Part shown: positions 1 to 6,222 of the stretch, piece by piece
How positions within the stretch are numbered: the stretch's first letter is position 1
How the letters are laid out: the number at the start of each line of letters is the position of its first letter
The notes under the pieces: model-generated
Told to the model about the DNA's origin: nothing
What the model saw: only the letters and a program-made list of their open reading frames with translations
Database searches by the model: none
Assembly: GCA_036661035.1 (NCBI GenBank)
Contig: JAVWZM010000086.1
Span: 1-8,621, forward strand
Direction of reading: 5' to 3'
Source: JAGPHI01 sp036661035
Lineage (GTDB): Bacteria; Bacillota; Clostridia; Oscillospirales; Ruminococcaceae
Length of the DNA: 8,621 nt
Translations under genes and position numbers: made by a program

Positions 1-59
1 CACATGCACGGTTAAAATAATACGTTGTTTTATCCAAAAAATAATCAAAGGAGTGCATT

Positions 60-641
60 ATGAAACTTATTCACGTTGAAGGGCCATATCCTTATGCCAC
101 AAATACCTTTGTGCTTATCAGCAGCGGCGCAAAAGCAATAATAATAGATCCTGCGGCAAAGCTGGAGCAATATACTAAAATTTTACAGGAAAATAACGCA
201 CAGCTAGTATATGTACTTTTAACCCATGGGCATCATGATCATATTGCGTCGGCGGCATCTCTTTGCGCGCAAACAGGCGCAAAGCTTGTAATGCACAGTG
301 CTGATGCAAAGCTTTTCAACATGCAGTATGATATCGCATATCAAGATGGTACAGAAATCAATGTGGACGATATTTGCATTAAGCCCATATTTACACCGGG
401 GCATACCCCCGGTAGCGTTTGCCTTTTGTGCGCAGATGTAATGTTTGCAGGCGACACGCTTTTTGCAGGCGATGTGGGACGCACAGACCTTGAGGGTGGA
501 GATTTTGACGCTTTAAACAAAAGCCTTGCCCATATTGGCAAAGAGGTGGGCGAAGATGTGCAGGTTTTGCCCGGCCACGATAGATTTTCTACCATGAAAG
601 CAGAGCTTAGCCACAACCCGTATCTGCGCGCCGTATTATGA
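60..641 (+). CDS. Metallo-beta-lactamase-fold hydrolase, glyoxalase II-like
   Basis: A 193-residue single-domain metallohydrolase of the MBL superfamily, in the short glyoxalase II-like / YcbL-like group common in Firmicutes; the substrate cannot be read from sequence. The metal ligands are visible: the THGHHDH motif at residues 55-61 (H56, H58, D60, H61), H115 in FTPGHTPGS, D132 in AGDTLF and H173 in PGHD. The GDVGRTD stretch near 137-143 is typical of this subgroup. No signal peptide is seen, so it should be cytosolic. The start is fixed by AAAGGAG at 47-53, six bases before ATG. Its TGA overlaps the hemZ ATG (ATGA at 638-641), so the two are probably translationally coupled. The C-terminal helical extension of full glyoxalase II is absent, so a thioesterase acting on another small thioester is equally possible. 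The family call is firm; the substrate is unknown. Confidence 0.93.
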   Translation: MKLIHVEGPYPYATNTFVLISSGAKAIIIDPAAKLEQYTKILQENNAQLVYVLLTHGHHDHIASAASLCAQTGAKLVMHSADAKLFNMQYDIAYQDGTEINVDDICIKPIFTPGHTPGSVCLLCADVMFAGDTLFAGDVGRTDLEGGDFDALNKSLAHIGKEVGEDVQVLPGHDRFSTMKAELSHNPYLRAVL

Positions 642-2080
642 AAATAATTGTGCGTGGGCTTTCGTCCACTTACGAGGCAGAGCATCTTGCACGCGTGTTT
701 TTTCCGTCTGCACGCATCTGTGCTGAAACAAAGCACCATAAGCAAGATGTAATATTAGTACGTGTTAATAAAGCCAATATTCTTTGCGGTGTGCGTTATG
801 GCAATAAGCTGCAATATGCCAAAATAACTGCGCCTGCTCTGCACAATGGCGGCGACAAGGATTTTGAAATTGCAACGCATTTATATAAGCTTTTATGTGA
901 ATTTACAGGGCGAAAGCCCGTGTGGGGCTTGCTTACAGGCGTGCGCCCTGTGCGCATTGTACATGATATGTGGGCAAAGGGCAAAACCGATGCCGAGGTA
1001 GAAAACACCTTTGCAAACAGCTTTTATGTAAACCAAGATAAAATCGACCTTGCCATGCGCACGGCGCATGTACAAGAGCCTGTAATGCGCCTTAATACTG
1101 CGCGTTCGTATTCGCTGTATATTTCCATACCATTTTGCCCGTCAAGATGCAGCTATTGCAGCTTTGTGTCGCGTTCTGTGGATAAATCCATGGCGCTGAT
1201 ACCGGCGTATCTAAAGGCACTTGAAAAAGAAATAGCCGCTATATCACAGCTTGCCGAGAGAAACGCTCTAAAGCTTGAAACCATATACATAGGCGGCGGC
1301 ACACCCACCTCTATCAGTGCCGAGCAATTGGCGCATCTGATGCAAACCGTGAGGGAATGTTTCGATATCGGCAAATTGCGCGAATATACGGTAGAGGCAG
1401 GCAGACCGGACTGTACAACGGCTGAAAAACTTGATATAATCAAGAAATACGGAGCAACGCGCATATCGATTAATCCGCAAACCTTAAACGACGAGGTGCT
1501 GGTGGCAATAGGCCGTAAGCACAGCGCAAAGGATATTATAGATTGCTTTAATACCGCGCGAAGCCTGGGGCATGATAATATAAATATGGATTTAATTGCA
1601 GGCCTACCTAAAGATACATTGCCAAGCTTTAAAGAAAGCCTTGCAGGCGTGATGTCGCTGCGCCCCGAAAACATTACCGTACACACGCTTACCTTAAAGC
1701 GTGCGTCCAACATAGTAATAGAAAACCAAAACGAAGTTTACGCAGATGTTGCGGCAATGATTAATTCCTGCCAAGGGTTATCCACAAGCGGATATGAGCC
1801 GTATTATCTCTACAGGCAAAAAAACACCTTGCAAAGCCTTGAAAACACCGGCTATTGCCTTAATGGCAAGGAAGGGCTGTATAATATCTTTATCATGGAA
1901 GAAGTACACAGCATACTTTCGGCGGGCGCAGGCGGCTCTACCAAGCTTTGCGCACCAAACGGCAGAATAGAGCGCATTTTCAATTATAAATATCCACACG
2001 AATATTTAAGCAGATTTGATACTGTTATTGAACGTAAAAAAGGAGTTGACGAATTTTATGCCGGCTATATGGATACCTAA
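638..2080 (+). CDS. hemZ: Coproporphyrinogen III oxidase-like radical SAM protein HemZ
   Basis: A 480-residue radical SAM enzyme of the HemZ family, close to the roughly 500 residues of the B. subtilis protein. An N-terminal family-specific region carries GLLTGVRPVRIVHDM near residues 97-111. The radical SAM core follows, with the CxxxCxxC cluster motif C167/C171/C174 (FCPSRCSYC) for the [4Fe-4S] centre and GGGTP at 219-223 for SAM binding. A C-terminal HemN-like part includes the YYLYRQKN signature and SAGAGGSTK. The family is annotated as oxygen-independent oxidative decarboxylation of coproporphyrinogen III in haem synthesis. No other haem gene lies nearby, and members in anaerobes may instead handle haem or do another radical reaction, so the name is more secure than the reaction. 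The ATG overlaps the upstream stop by four bases. The 3' end overlaps the kinase gene by 23 bases and contains its ribosome binding site. Confidence 0.92.
   Translation: MKIIVRGLSSTYEAEHLARVFFPSARICAETKHHKQDVILVRVNKANILCGVRYGNKLQYAKITAPALHNGGDKDFEIATHLYKLLCEFTGRKPVWGLLTGVRPVRIVHDMWAKGKTDAEVENTFANSFYVNQDKIDLAMRTAHVQEPVMRLNTARSYSLYISIPFCPSRCSYCSFVSRSVDKSMALIPAYLKALEKEIAAISQLAERNALKLETIYIGGGTPTSISAEQLAHLMQTVRECFDIGKLREYTVEAGRPDCTTAEKLDIIKKYGATRISINPQTLNDEVLVAIGRKHSAKDIIDCFNTARSLGHDNINMDLIAGLPKDTLPSFKESLAGVMSLRPENITVHTLTLKRASNIVIENQNEVYADVAAMINSCQGLSTSGYEPYYLYRQKNTLQSLENTGYCLNGKEGLYNIFIMEEVHSILSAGAGGSTKLCAPNGRIERIFNYKYPHEYLSRFDTVIERKKGVDEFYAGYMDT
2041..2045 (+). promoter_or_regulatory. Ribosome binding site inside hemZ that sets the kinase start
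   Basis: AGGAG lies within the last codons of hemZ, 12 bases before ATG 2058. No comparable site precedes the in-frame ATG at 2016, so the shorter kinase is preferred. Confidence 0.6.
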
Positions 2081-2987
2081 AAGACTAGTGGAAATAGGCC
2101 TTATTAACACCGCCGCTGAAAGCGCGGCAAGCTTTGCCTGCCATTGCGAGATAGAATACGAAAGCCGTGTCGATGCCGCCGCACGCGAGGCGATAGAAAG
2201 CGGCGCAAGGGTTATAATGCTTACAGGGCCGTCTGCCTCAGGCAAAACCACTACAGCACATAAAATTGCGGCAGCGCTTACCGCAAAGGGGCATAAATCC
2301 GAAGTGATTTCTCTCGATAATTTTTTTAAAAACATCGACAAATATCCGCATTTGCCTGACGGCAGTAAAGATTACGAAAACGTAACTGCTCTTGACGCGG
2401 AAGAGTTCAGTTCCTGTATAAACACGCTTATAAGCACGGGCGAAGCGGATTTACCCGAGTTTGATTTTGTTACCGAAACGCGCAAGCAAGAGCGCATGCA
2501 CATATCTCTAGACGGCGGCATCGCCGTGGTAGAGGGCATACACGCCCTTAACCCTGCCCTTGTAAATGTGATACCTGCCGATAAGGTGTATAAAATTTAC
2601 GCAGGTCTGCGCGAGGAATATTCAGACTCAGGCCTTCGCTTTTTAGCTACCAGAGATATACGCCTTGCACGCCGCATGGTGCGAGATTATAAGTTTCGTG
2701 GACATTCTCTTGAAAAAACTCTTGGAATGTGGAATAATGTTTGCATGGGCGAGGACAAATACATTAAGGTGTATAAGCCAAGCGCAGATTTGCTTATGGA
2801 CACAAGCTTTTCCTACGAAATTTGCTGTCTTGCGCCCTTTGTAACCTCGCTTAAGGGCGTATTGCCGCAAACAAGCGAATGTGCGCCAATGTTAAACGCA
2901 TTAATAGGGCAGTTTGAAAAATGCTCTGCAATTCAAGACGGCTTTATTCCTCAACACTCCATGCTAAGAGAATTTATAGGAATATGA
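2058..2987 (+). CDS. Nucleoside (uridine kinase-like) kinase
   Basis: A P-loop kinase of the uridine kinase/phosphoribulokinase family, 309 residues from the chosen start. The Walker A motif GPSASGKT lies at residues 57-64, followed by VISLDNFF, the usual substrate-side aspartate segment, and later a family-like ARRMVRDYKFRG region. It probably phosphorylates a pyrimidine nucleoside in the cytosol as part of salvage; the exact nucleoside is not evident. Related clostridial proteins often carry an extra N-terminal TGS/threonyl-tRNA-synthetase-like domain. Here the roughly 50 residues before the P-loop are too short for that, so this is the short form. The frame is open from an ATG at 2016, but AGGAG at 2041-2045 sits 12 bases before ATG 2058, favouring the latter. 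The gene begins inside hemZ, overlapping its last 23 bases, so it belongs to the same transcription unit. Confidence 0.85.
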   Translation: MPAIWIPKRLVEIGLINTAAESAASFACHCEIEYESRVDAAAREAIESGARVIMLTGPSASGKTTTAHKIAAALTAKGHKSEVISLDNFFKNIDKYPHLPDGSKDYENVTALDAEEFSSCINTLISTGEADLPEFDFVTETRKQERMHISLDGGIAVVEGIHALNPALVNVIPADKVYKIYAGLREEYSDSGLRFLATRDIRLARRMVRDYKFRGHSLEKTLGMWNNVCMGEDKYIKVYKPSADLLMDTSFSYEICCLAPFVTSLKGVLPQTSECAPMLNALIGQFEKCSAIQDGFIPQHSMLREFIGI

Positions 2988-3097
2988 ACCGTACCTTGCG
3001 TTTCTTTGCTTAAAATCTTATCCTATGCATGTTATACGTGCATGCGCAATACAAATTGCTTAAACAAACACCGCAACAGCGGGGAAAGAGGCATAAT

Positions 3098-3469
3098 ATG
3101 ACAGTAATTGAAAGATTGGCGGCGGCAAGTGCCCAAGCGGTATCCACAGCAGGTAAGGCAGCAGGCAGCTTAGCGGCAAAGGGCAAAAAGCAGGTAGATT
3201 TAATAGCGCTTGATAATCATCTTGCCAAGGCACAGCGTCAGCTTGGCGCATTAATTCATTCGCTGTATAAAACAGGGCAGGAAAACACCTTGCTTGTAAA
3301 AAGATATCTTGAAACTATTACCCGTATCGAAGCGCAGATAGAAGAGCTGTCCGGTGCAAATAATACAGCTGCGGCAACGATATTAAACCTTTGCCCAAAG
3401 TGCGGCGCGGAGGTAGAGGAAGATGCCCTCTTTTGTAATGTGTGCGGGGGCAAACTTGAACAGGCGTAA
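3098..3469 (+). CDS. Small zinc-ribbon protein of unknown function
   Basis: A 123-residue protein I do not recognise beyond its C-terminal zinc ribbon. Residues 1-31 are rich in alanine and lysine. About 33-86 looks like a helical, probably coiled-coil stretch with spaced leucines, and ends in IEAQIEELSG. The last 25 residues form a zinc ribbon with C99, C102, C113 and C116 (CPKC and CNVC). No signal peptide or membrane helix is seen, so it is likely cytosolic, perhaps a nucleic-acid or protein-binding adaptor, but the function is unassigned. The start chosen is ATG 3098, preceded by a GGGGAAAGAGG-type site at 3081-3091. An in-frame ATG at 3029 lacks such a site. It lies 110 bases after the nucleoside kinase and could have its own promoter; the only pair I found there (TTGCGT at 2996, TATCCT at 3019) is weak. 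Confidence 0.78.
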   Translation: MTVIERLAAASAQAVSTAGKAAGSLAAKGKKQVDLIALDNHLAKAQRQLGALIHSLYKTGQENTLLVKRYLETITRIEAQIEELSGANNTAAATILNLCPKCGAEVEEDALFCNVCGGKLEQA

Positions 3470-3583
3470 AGCAAGCTTTGTAGTAGCAGATAAAAATAGT
3501 ACCGTAACAGGGAAAATTCGATAAAATAGCTGTATAGATTTGTACCTTATGACATTTTTAGATAATTTATGTTTTTATTTTAT

Positions 3584-3609
3584 AAAATATCAACAAAATT
3601 TGATATTTT
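3584..3609. repeat. Perfect AT-rich inverted repeat upstream of mazG
   Basis: Arms AAAATATCAA (3584-3593) and TTGATATTTT (3600-3609) are perfectly complementary over 10 bp around a 6-base loop. It ends two bases before the candidate -35 box of mazG, which suits an operator. With only one G:C pair and no T tract after it, it is a poor terminator for the upstream gene. It lies in the 215-base gap 3470-3684, where I see no gene. Confidence 0.55.
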
Positions 3610-3611
3610 CC

Positions 3612-3640
3612 TTGCAAACTGGCTTGTAATGCAGTAAAAT
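3612..3640 (+). promoter_or_regulatory. Candidate vegetative promoter for mazG-hup-rqcP
   Basis: TTGCAA at 3612-3617 and TAAAAT at 3635-3640 are separated by exactly 17 bases. Each matches the sigma-A consensus at most positions. Transcription would begin near 3647, about 40 bases before the mazG start. Confidence 0.5.
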
Positions 3641-3684
3641 CAATATGTGCCTGTAGAGGTGCGTGGCAATTTGTAAAAGAGGGC

Positions 3685-4506
3685 GTGTTATCTGTAGTGG
3701 TGGAATTTAATCAAAAAGCTTCATATGACATAAGCGACCTTTTGCAAATAGTAGCTTTGCTTAGAAAACCGGACGGCGGCTGCCCATGGGACATTAAGCA
3801 AACCCACGAAAGCATCAAGATGAATTTCATCGAAGAAACCTACGAGGCGGCAGATGCTATAGAACAAAAAGATGCTCATTTATTGTGCGAAGAATTAGGC
3901 GATGTGCTTTTGCAAATAGCTCTGCACGCTCAAATGGAGGCGGAAAAAGCCTCGTTTACGTTCAGCGATGTATGCGATGGCATTTGCAAAAAGCTTATAT
4001 ACCGTCACCCACATGTTTTTGGCGATGTTACAGCAAGTACAAGCGCCGAGGTGCTGCACAATTGGGAAGTGCTAAAGCGTGCCGAAAAAGGCAGACAAGC
4101 AGTAGCAGATAACCTTAACAGCGTGCCTAAGAACCTGCCTGCGCTTATTCGCGCCGAAAAGCTTGGCAAGCGCGCAGGAGATTATGGCTTTAAATACGCC
4201 GACACAGACGCTGCATTAGCGCAACTGGAGCTTGAAATTGCCGAGCTGCGCGAGGCAATAGCAAGCGGCGAACAAAGCAAAAGCCAAGAAGAACTTGGAG
4301 ATGTGCTGTTTAGCACAGTAAACGTTGCAAGGCATATAAAAGTAAACGCCGAGGAAGCGCTTACGCTATCCTCAGACAAGTTTGTGAAACGCCTTGTGAA
4401 AGTACAGCAGCTTGCCACCGAAAGCGGTACAGAGCTTGCACAGCTTTCACCACAGCAAGCAGATGCGCTTTGGCGCAAAGCAAAAGAGAGTTTTACAGAT
4501 AAATAA
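3685..4506 (+). CDS. mazG: Nucleoside triphosphate pyrophosphohydrolase MazG
   Basis: MazG hydrolyses NTPs and dNTPs to the monophosphate and pyrophosphate, removing aberrant nucleotides and tuning nucleotide pools. The protein is up to 273 residues and shows the two-repeat architecture of full-length MazG (E. coli about 263). The N-terminal half has GGCPWD at 31-36, the metal-binding EETYE at 50-54 with EELGD at 69-73, and YRHPHVFGD near 106-114. A second, shorter repeat has EIAELREAI and EELGDVLFS near 184-210. B. subtilis YabN carries an extra N-terminal tetrapyrrole-methylase-like domain, which is absent here. The start is uncertain: GTG 3685 has GAGGG only one base upstream, while in-frame GTG 3697 is 13 bases from it and GTG 3700 is 16. 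The conserved domain begins later, so all three give the same enzyme. Confidence 0.93.
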   Translation: MLSVVVEFNQKASYDISDLLQIVALLRKPDGGCPWDIKQTHESIKMNFIEETYEAADAIEQKDAHLLCEELGDVLLQIALHAQMEAEKASFTFSDVCDGICKKLIYRHPHVFGDVTASTSAEVLHNWEVLKRAEKGRQAVADNLNSVPKNLPALIRAEKLGKRAGDYGFKYADTDAALAQLELEIAELREAIASGEQSKSQEELGDVLFSTVNVARHIKVNAEEALTLSSDKFVKRLVKVQQLATESGTELAQLSPQQADALWRKAKESFTDK

Positions 4507-4513
4507 TCTGTGA
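4493..4513 (+). repeat. Small hairpin spanning the mazG stop codon
   Basis: ACAGAT (4495-4500) and ATCTGT (4506-4511) pair over 6 bp around AAATA. A T-G and a T-A pair can extend it to 4493 and 4513. The mazG TAA lies at the loop. No T tract follows, so it is not an intrinsic terminator; it may be an RNA processing or stability element between mazG and hup. Confidence 0.35.
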
Positions 4514-4539
4514 ACATAAATTAATCGGAGGGTTTTTTA

Positions 4540-4815
4540 ATGACAAAAGTAGAACTTATTGCAAAGGTAGCGGCAGATGCCGAACTTACCAAAAAAGACG
4601 CAGAGAAGGCAGTTGCTGCAATTCTCGATGGTATCACAAACGCTTTAGTTAGCGGTGACAAGGTTGCACTTGTTGGTTTTGGCACATTTGAAACACGCGC
4701 ACGCCCAGAGCGTAAGGGCCGCAATCCTCGCACTAAAGAAGAAATCACAATTCCGGCAACAACTGCACCGGCATTTAAAGCAGGTAAGGCTCTAAAAGAC
4801 GCTGTAAACAAATAA
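4540..4815 (+). CDS. hup: HU-family DNA-binding protein
   Basis: A 91-residue histone-like HU protein, the standard length. It acts as a dimer that bends and compacts DNA without strong sequence preference. Visible hallmarks are the helical N-terminus starting MTKVELI, the GFGTF turn at 46-50, and the beta-arm with RNPRT at 61-65, where P63 is expected to be the intercalating proline. A basic, alanine-rich C-terminus ends in AFKAGKALKDAVNK. The gene has a strong site, CGGAGGG at 4526-4532, seven bases before ATG, in line with high expression. It lies 33 bases after mazG. In B. subtilis the HU gene is elsewhere; its place here between mazG and rqcP is, to my knowledge, common in Clostridia. 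IHF is less likely in this lineage and on the N-terminal sequence. Confidence 0.96.
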   Translation: MTKVELIAKVAADAELTKKDAEKAVAAILDGITNALVSGDKVALVGFGTFETRARPERKGRNPRTKEEITIPATTAPAFKAGKALKDAVNK

Positions 4816-4828
4816 GCTCAGCTTTTTA

Positions 4829-4912
4829 TGCAGCCGCTCAGCTTGTATTTTGTGATAACCTAAATTTAGTTTGGGCTATTGCAAAATAAAGGCGGGGCGG
4901 CTGTAATTTTTT
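4829..4912 (+). terminator. Long-loop terminator-like structure between hup and rqcP
   Basis: TGCAGCCGC (4829-4837) pairs with GCGGCTGTA (4897-4905) over 9 bp including one G-T, followed by six T at 4907-4912. The 59-base loop contains an inner hairpin, CCTAAA with TTTGGG (4859-4864 and 4870-4875). GCTCAGCTT occurs twice nearby (4815-4823 and 4836-4844). The T tract runs straight into the rqcP ribosome binding site GGAGG at 4913-4917. It probably reduces read-through from abundant hup mRNA into rqcP. Confidence 0.55.
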
Positions 4913-4925
4913 GGAGGAATAGCAA

Positions 4926-5174
4926 ATGCGTATAGATAAATTTTTAAAAGTAAGCCGCGTAATAAAACGCCGCACAGTTGCAAACGAAGTAGCCGACGCA
5001 GGGCGCATCACAGTAAATGGGCGCGTTGTAAAGGCGGGCTATGTCGTAAATGAAGGCGATATCGTAGAAATAGTTTTTGGCAATAAGCCTGTAAAAATCA
5101 AAGTGCTTTCCGTGCAAACGCCTACCGGCAAGGACGCGCCGCGTGAAATGTACGAGGTAATCGAGGGCGAATAG
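4926..5174 (+). CDS. rqcP: S4-domain RNA-binding protein RqcP (YabO)
   Basis: An 82-residue protein that is essentially one S4 RNA-binding domain. The N-terminal MRIDKFLKVSRVIKRRT and the turn DAGRITVNGRVVKAGYVVNEGD (about 24-45) are diagnostic. The B. subtilis homologue YabO, renamed RqcP, binds the 50S subunit with RqcH and helps add alanine tails to nascent chains stalled on split ribosomes. The short length without other domains, and the position before yabP, fit RqcP rather than larger S4 proteins such as pseudouridine synthases or YlmH; Hsp15-like heat-shock S4 proteins share the fold but not this context. GGAGG at 4913-4917, eight bases before ATG, fixes the start. It sits directly behind the terminator-like hairpin, so its level may depend on read-through from hup. 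The role is by homology and synteny. Confidence 0.88.
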   Translation: MRIDKFLKVSRVIKRRTVANEVADAGRITVNGRVVKAGYVVNEGDIVEIVFGNKPVKIKVLSVQTPTGKDAPREMYEVIEGE

Positions 5175-5188
5175 CTAAAGATATTTTG

Positions 5189-5303
5189 TGATATGGCTTT
5201 AGCCGCAAGCCTTTTCTTGATATGGATTTACCAATAAGCTGTTTATTGATATAGCCGTATCCATAGACCTTTCTTGATATAGCTTTATTAATCAGCCATT
5301 CAG
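5189..5303. repeat. Four-copy degenerate repeat of about 29 bp upstream of yabP
   Basis: TGATATGG or TGATATAG recurs at 5189, 5218, 5247 and 5275, a period of 29, 29 and 28 bases. Related sequence follows each core, roughly SCTTTAnCnnnAAGCC then a T-rich TTTTCT stretch. The copies clearly differ from one another. They fill most of the 207-base rqcP-yabP gap (5175-5381), where I see no gene. The first copy also holds a weak terminator-like hairpin, GGCTT with AAGCC (5195-5211) followed by TTTTCTT. Confidence 0.6.
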
Positions 5304-5326
5304 CCTTTTTGTAGCAATTGTTTTTT

Positions 5327-5355
5327 GCATAAGCGCATCTATCTTTGCATAATTA
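5327..5355 (+). promoter_or_regulatory. Candidate sigma-E-type sporulation promoter for yabP-yabQ
   Basis: GCATAAG (5327-5333) and CATAATTA (5348-5355) are 14 bases apart, the spacing used by sigma-E. The -35 matches 5 of 7 and the -10 about 5 of 8 positions of the consensus as I recall it. B. subtilis yabP is sigma-E controlled, which makes the match plausible but not proven. The two elements also belong to a TTTGCATAA direct repeat (5324 and 5344), so a repressor or activator site is an alternative. Confidence 0.4.
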
Positions 5356-5381
5356 TAGTGTAAAGAGAGGTGCCAAAAACA

Positions 5382-5675
5382 ATGACGATTGAAAAACAAA
5401 ATGCCGTGCTAAGCCCGGTGCAGCCGCATAAGCTAGTAATAGAAAACAGGCGCATGCTAAGTGCAACAGGCATTATATCCATAGTGTCATACGACGAATA
5501 CGCGGCAACCCTTGAAACACAGCTTGGCACCTTGGTGATAGGCGGCAAGGATATCCGTGTAAGCGAGCTTTCGGTACAAACAGGCGAAGTAAAGGTTTTG
5601 GGCGAAATAGAATATATCCAATATGCAGCTAAAAAAGATAAATCTCAACCGTTTTATAAAAGGCTGGTGCGGTAG
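5382..5675 (+). CDS. yabP: Sporulation protein YabP
   Basis: A 97-residue protein of the YabP/YqfC family, small beta-rich proteins made in the mother cell during sporulation and tied to spore envelope assembly. The family pattern is visible: HKLVIENRRMLSATGIISIVSYDE near 15-38, then TLETQLGTLVIGGKDIRVSEL, and a closing GEVKVLGEIEYIQY segment. A basic C-terminal end (KRLVR) follows. There is no signal peptide or membrane helix. ATG 5382 is chosen because AGAGAGGTG at 5364-5372 is correctly spaced for it; an in-frame GTG at 5370 lies inside that site. Its stop overlaps the yabQ start by one base. Position between rqcP and yabQ is exactly as in B. subtilis, which separates it from the paralogue YqfC. 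The biochemical role is not known from sequence. Confidence 0.9.
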   Translation: MTIEKQNAVLSPVQPHKLVIENRRMLSATGIISIVSYDEYAATLETQLGTLVIGGKDIRVSELSVQTGEVKVLGEIEYIQYAAKKDKSQPFYKRLVR

Positions 5676-6157
5676 TGGTAGCGTATATTCCATTGCGTTT
5701 TGCTTTGTGTGACGCCTTTTATGCATTAGGCTTGGGGCTTGCTTTATCGGCTGTTTATTCCATGGCAAGGCTTTTGCTGCCAAATAATAAGGCAGTAGTA
5801 TTTGTGCTGGATATAGGCATTTTTGTTTTGTCTGCCATACTCTATTCAAGCACGGCGAGTACACGCTTTTATGCAGGTATTCCGCGGTGGTATACCATGG
5901 CGGCGTTGCTGTTTGGATATTTTGCGTGGCGAATATGTGTAAATCCGTCGCTTTTTGCTATAGCACACACAATATATAATTTGCTGATATTGCCATTTAC
6001 ACTATGCAAAAAATATCTTCTATCGCCGCTATTATTGCTTATAAAAAAGAAAATAGTGGCATTAAATGCAAAAAAACGTTCACAAGATAAAAAATCACAT
6101 ATAAAAAACGTAAAACAGTTGCAAAAGCCTTTGCAAGTGTTGTATAATTCAAATTGA
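5675..6157 (+). CDS. yabQ: Spore cortex biosynthesis membrane protein YabQ
   Basis: A 160-residue integral membrane protein of the YabQ family; B. subtilis YabQ is needed to build the spore cortex and locates to membranes around the forespore. I see hydrophobic stretches at about 9-32, 40-58, 73-90 and 93-112, so three to four membrane helices. A strongly basic cytoplasmic tail from about 124 has many lysines (LLIKKK, KKRSQDKK). Primary sequence is poorly conserved in this family, so the call leans on topology, length and its place after yabP. The GTG start at 5675-5677 shares one base with the yabP TAG, with AAAAGG at 5657-5662 upstream, so translation is probably coupled. It should be co-expressed with yabP in the mother cell and not needed during growth. 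Confidence 0.85.
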   Translation: MVAYIPLRFALCDAFYALGLGLALSAVYSMARLLLPNNKAVVFVLDIGIFVLSAILYSSTASTRFYAGIPRWYTMAALLFGYFAWRICVNPSLFAIAHTIYNLLILPFTLCKKYLLSPLLLLIKKKIVALNAKKRSQDKKSHIKNVKQLQKPLQVLYNSN

Positions 6158-6175
6158 AATAGATTTAATCTTGTT

Positions 6176-6209
6176 GTTTTGGCACAAAACAGTTATGACA
6201 ATTTTGTCA
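6176..6209. repeat. Two adjacent palindromes between yabQ and divIC
   Basis: GTTTTG (6176-6181) pairs with CAAAAC (6185-6190) around GCA. TGACAA (6196-6201) pairs with TTGTCA (6204-6209) around TT. Both fall in the 65-base gap, just before the divIC ribosome binding site GAGG (6214-6217). They could be hairpins or protein sites. A weak promoter-like pair, TTGTTG (6171) and TATGAC (6194), spans them. Confidence 0.4.
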
Positions 6210-6222
6210 CCACGAGGCATTT

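Noticed and set aside
1..15. Possible tail of an upstream gene ending in TAA at 13-15
   Set aside because: Only four codons are visible, so no protein or frame can be supported; the rest of 1-59 is leader with the ribosome binding site of the first gene.
341..745. Minus-strand 134-codon open frame, and similar long minus-strand frames at 1153-1713, 4182-4811, 6557-6904 and 7190-7609
   Set aside because: Each lies antisense to a well-supported gene with recognisable motifs; their predicted proteins show no family features.
3025..3045. GCATG/CATGC hairpin before the zinc-ribbon gene as a terminator
   Set aside because: The stem is only 5-6 bp and no T tract follows.
3029..3097. N-terminal extension of the zinc-ribbon protein from ATG 3029
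   Set aside because: No ribosome binding site precedes 3029, while a good one precedes ATG 3098.
5189..5303. The 29-bp repeats as a CRISPR array
   Set aside because: Copies are imperfect, contiguous and have no unique spacers between conserved repeats; no cas gene is present.
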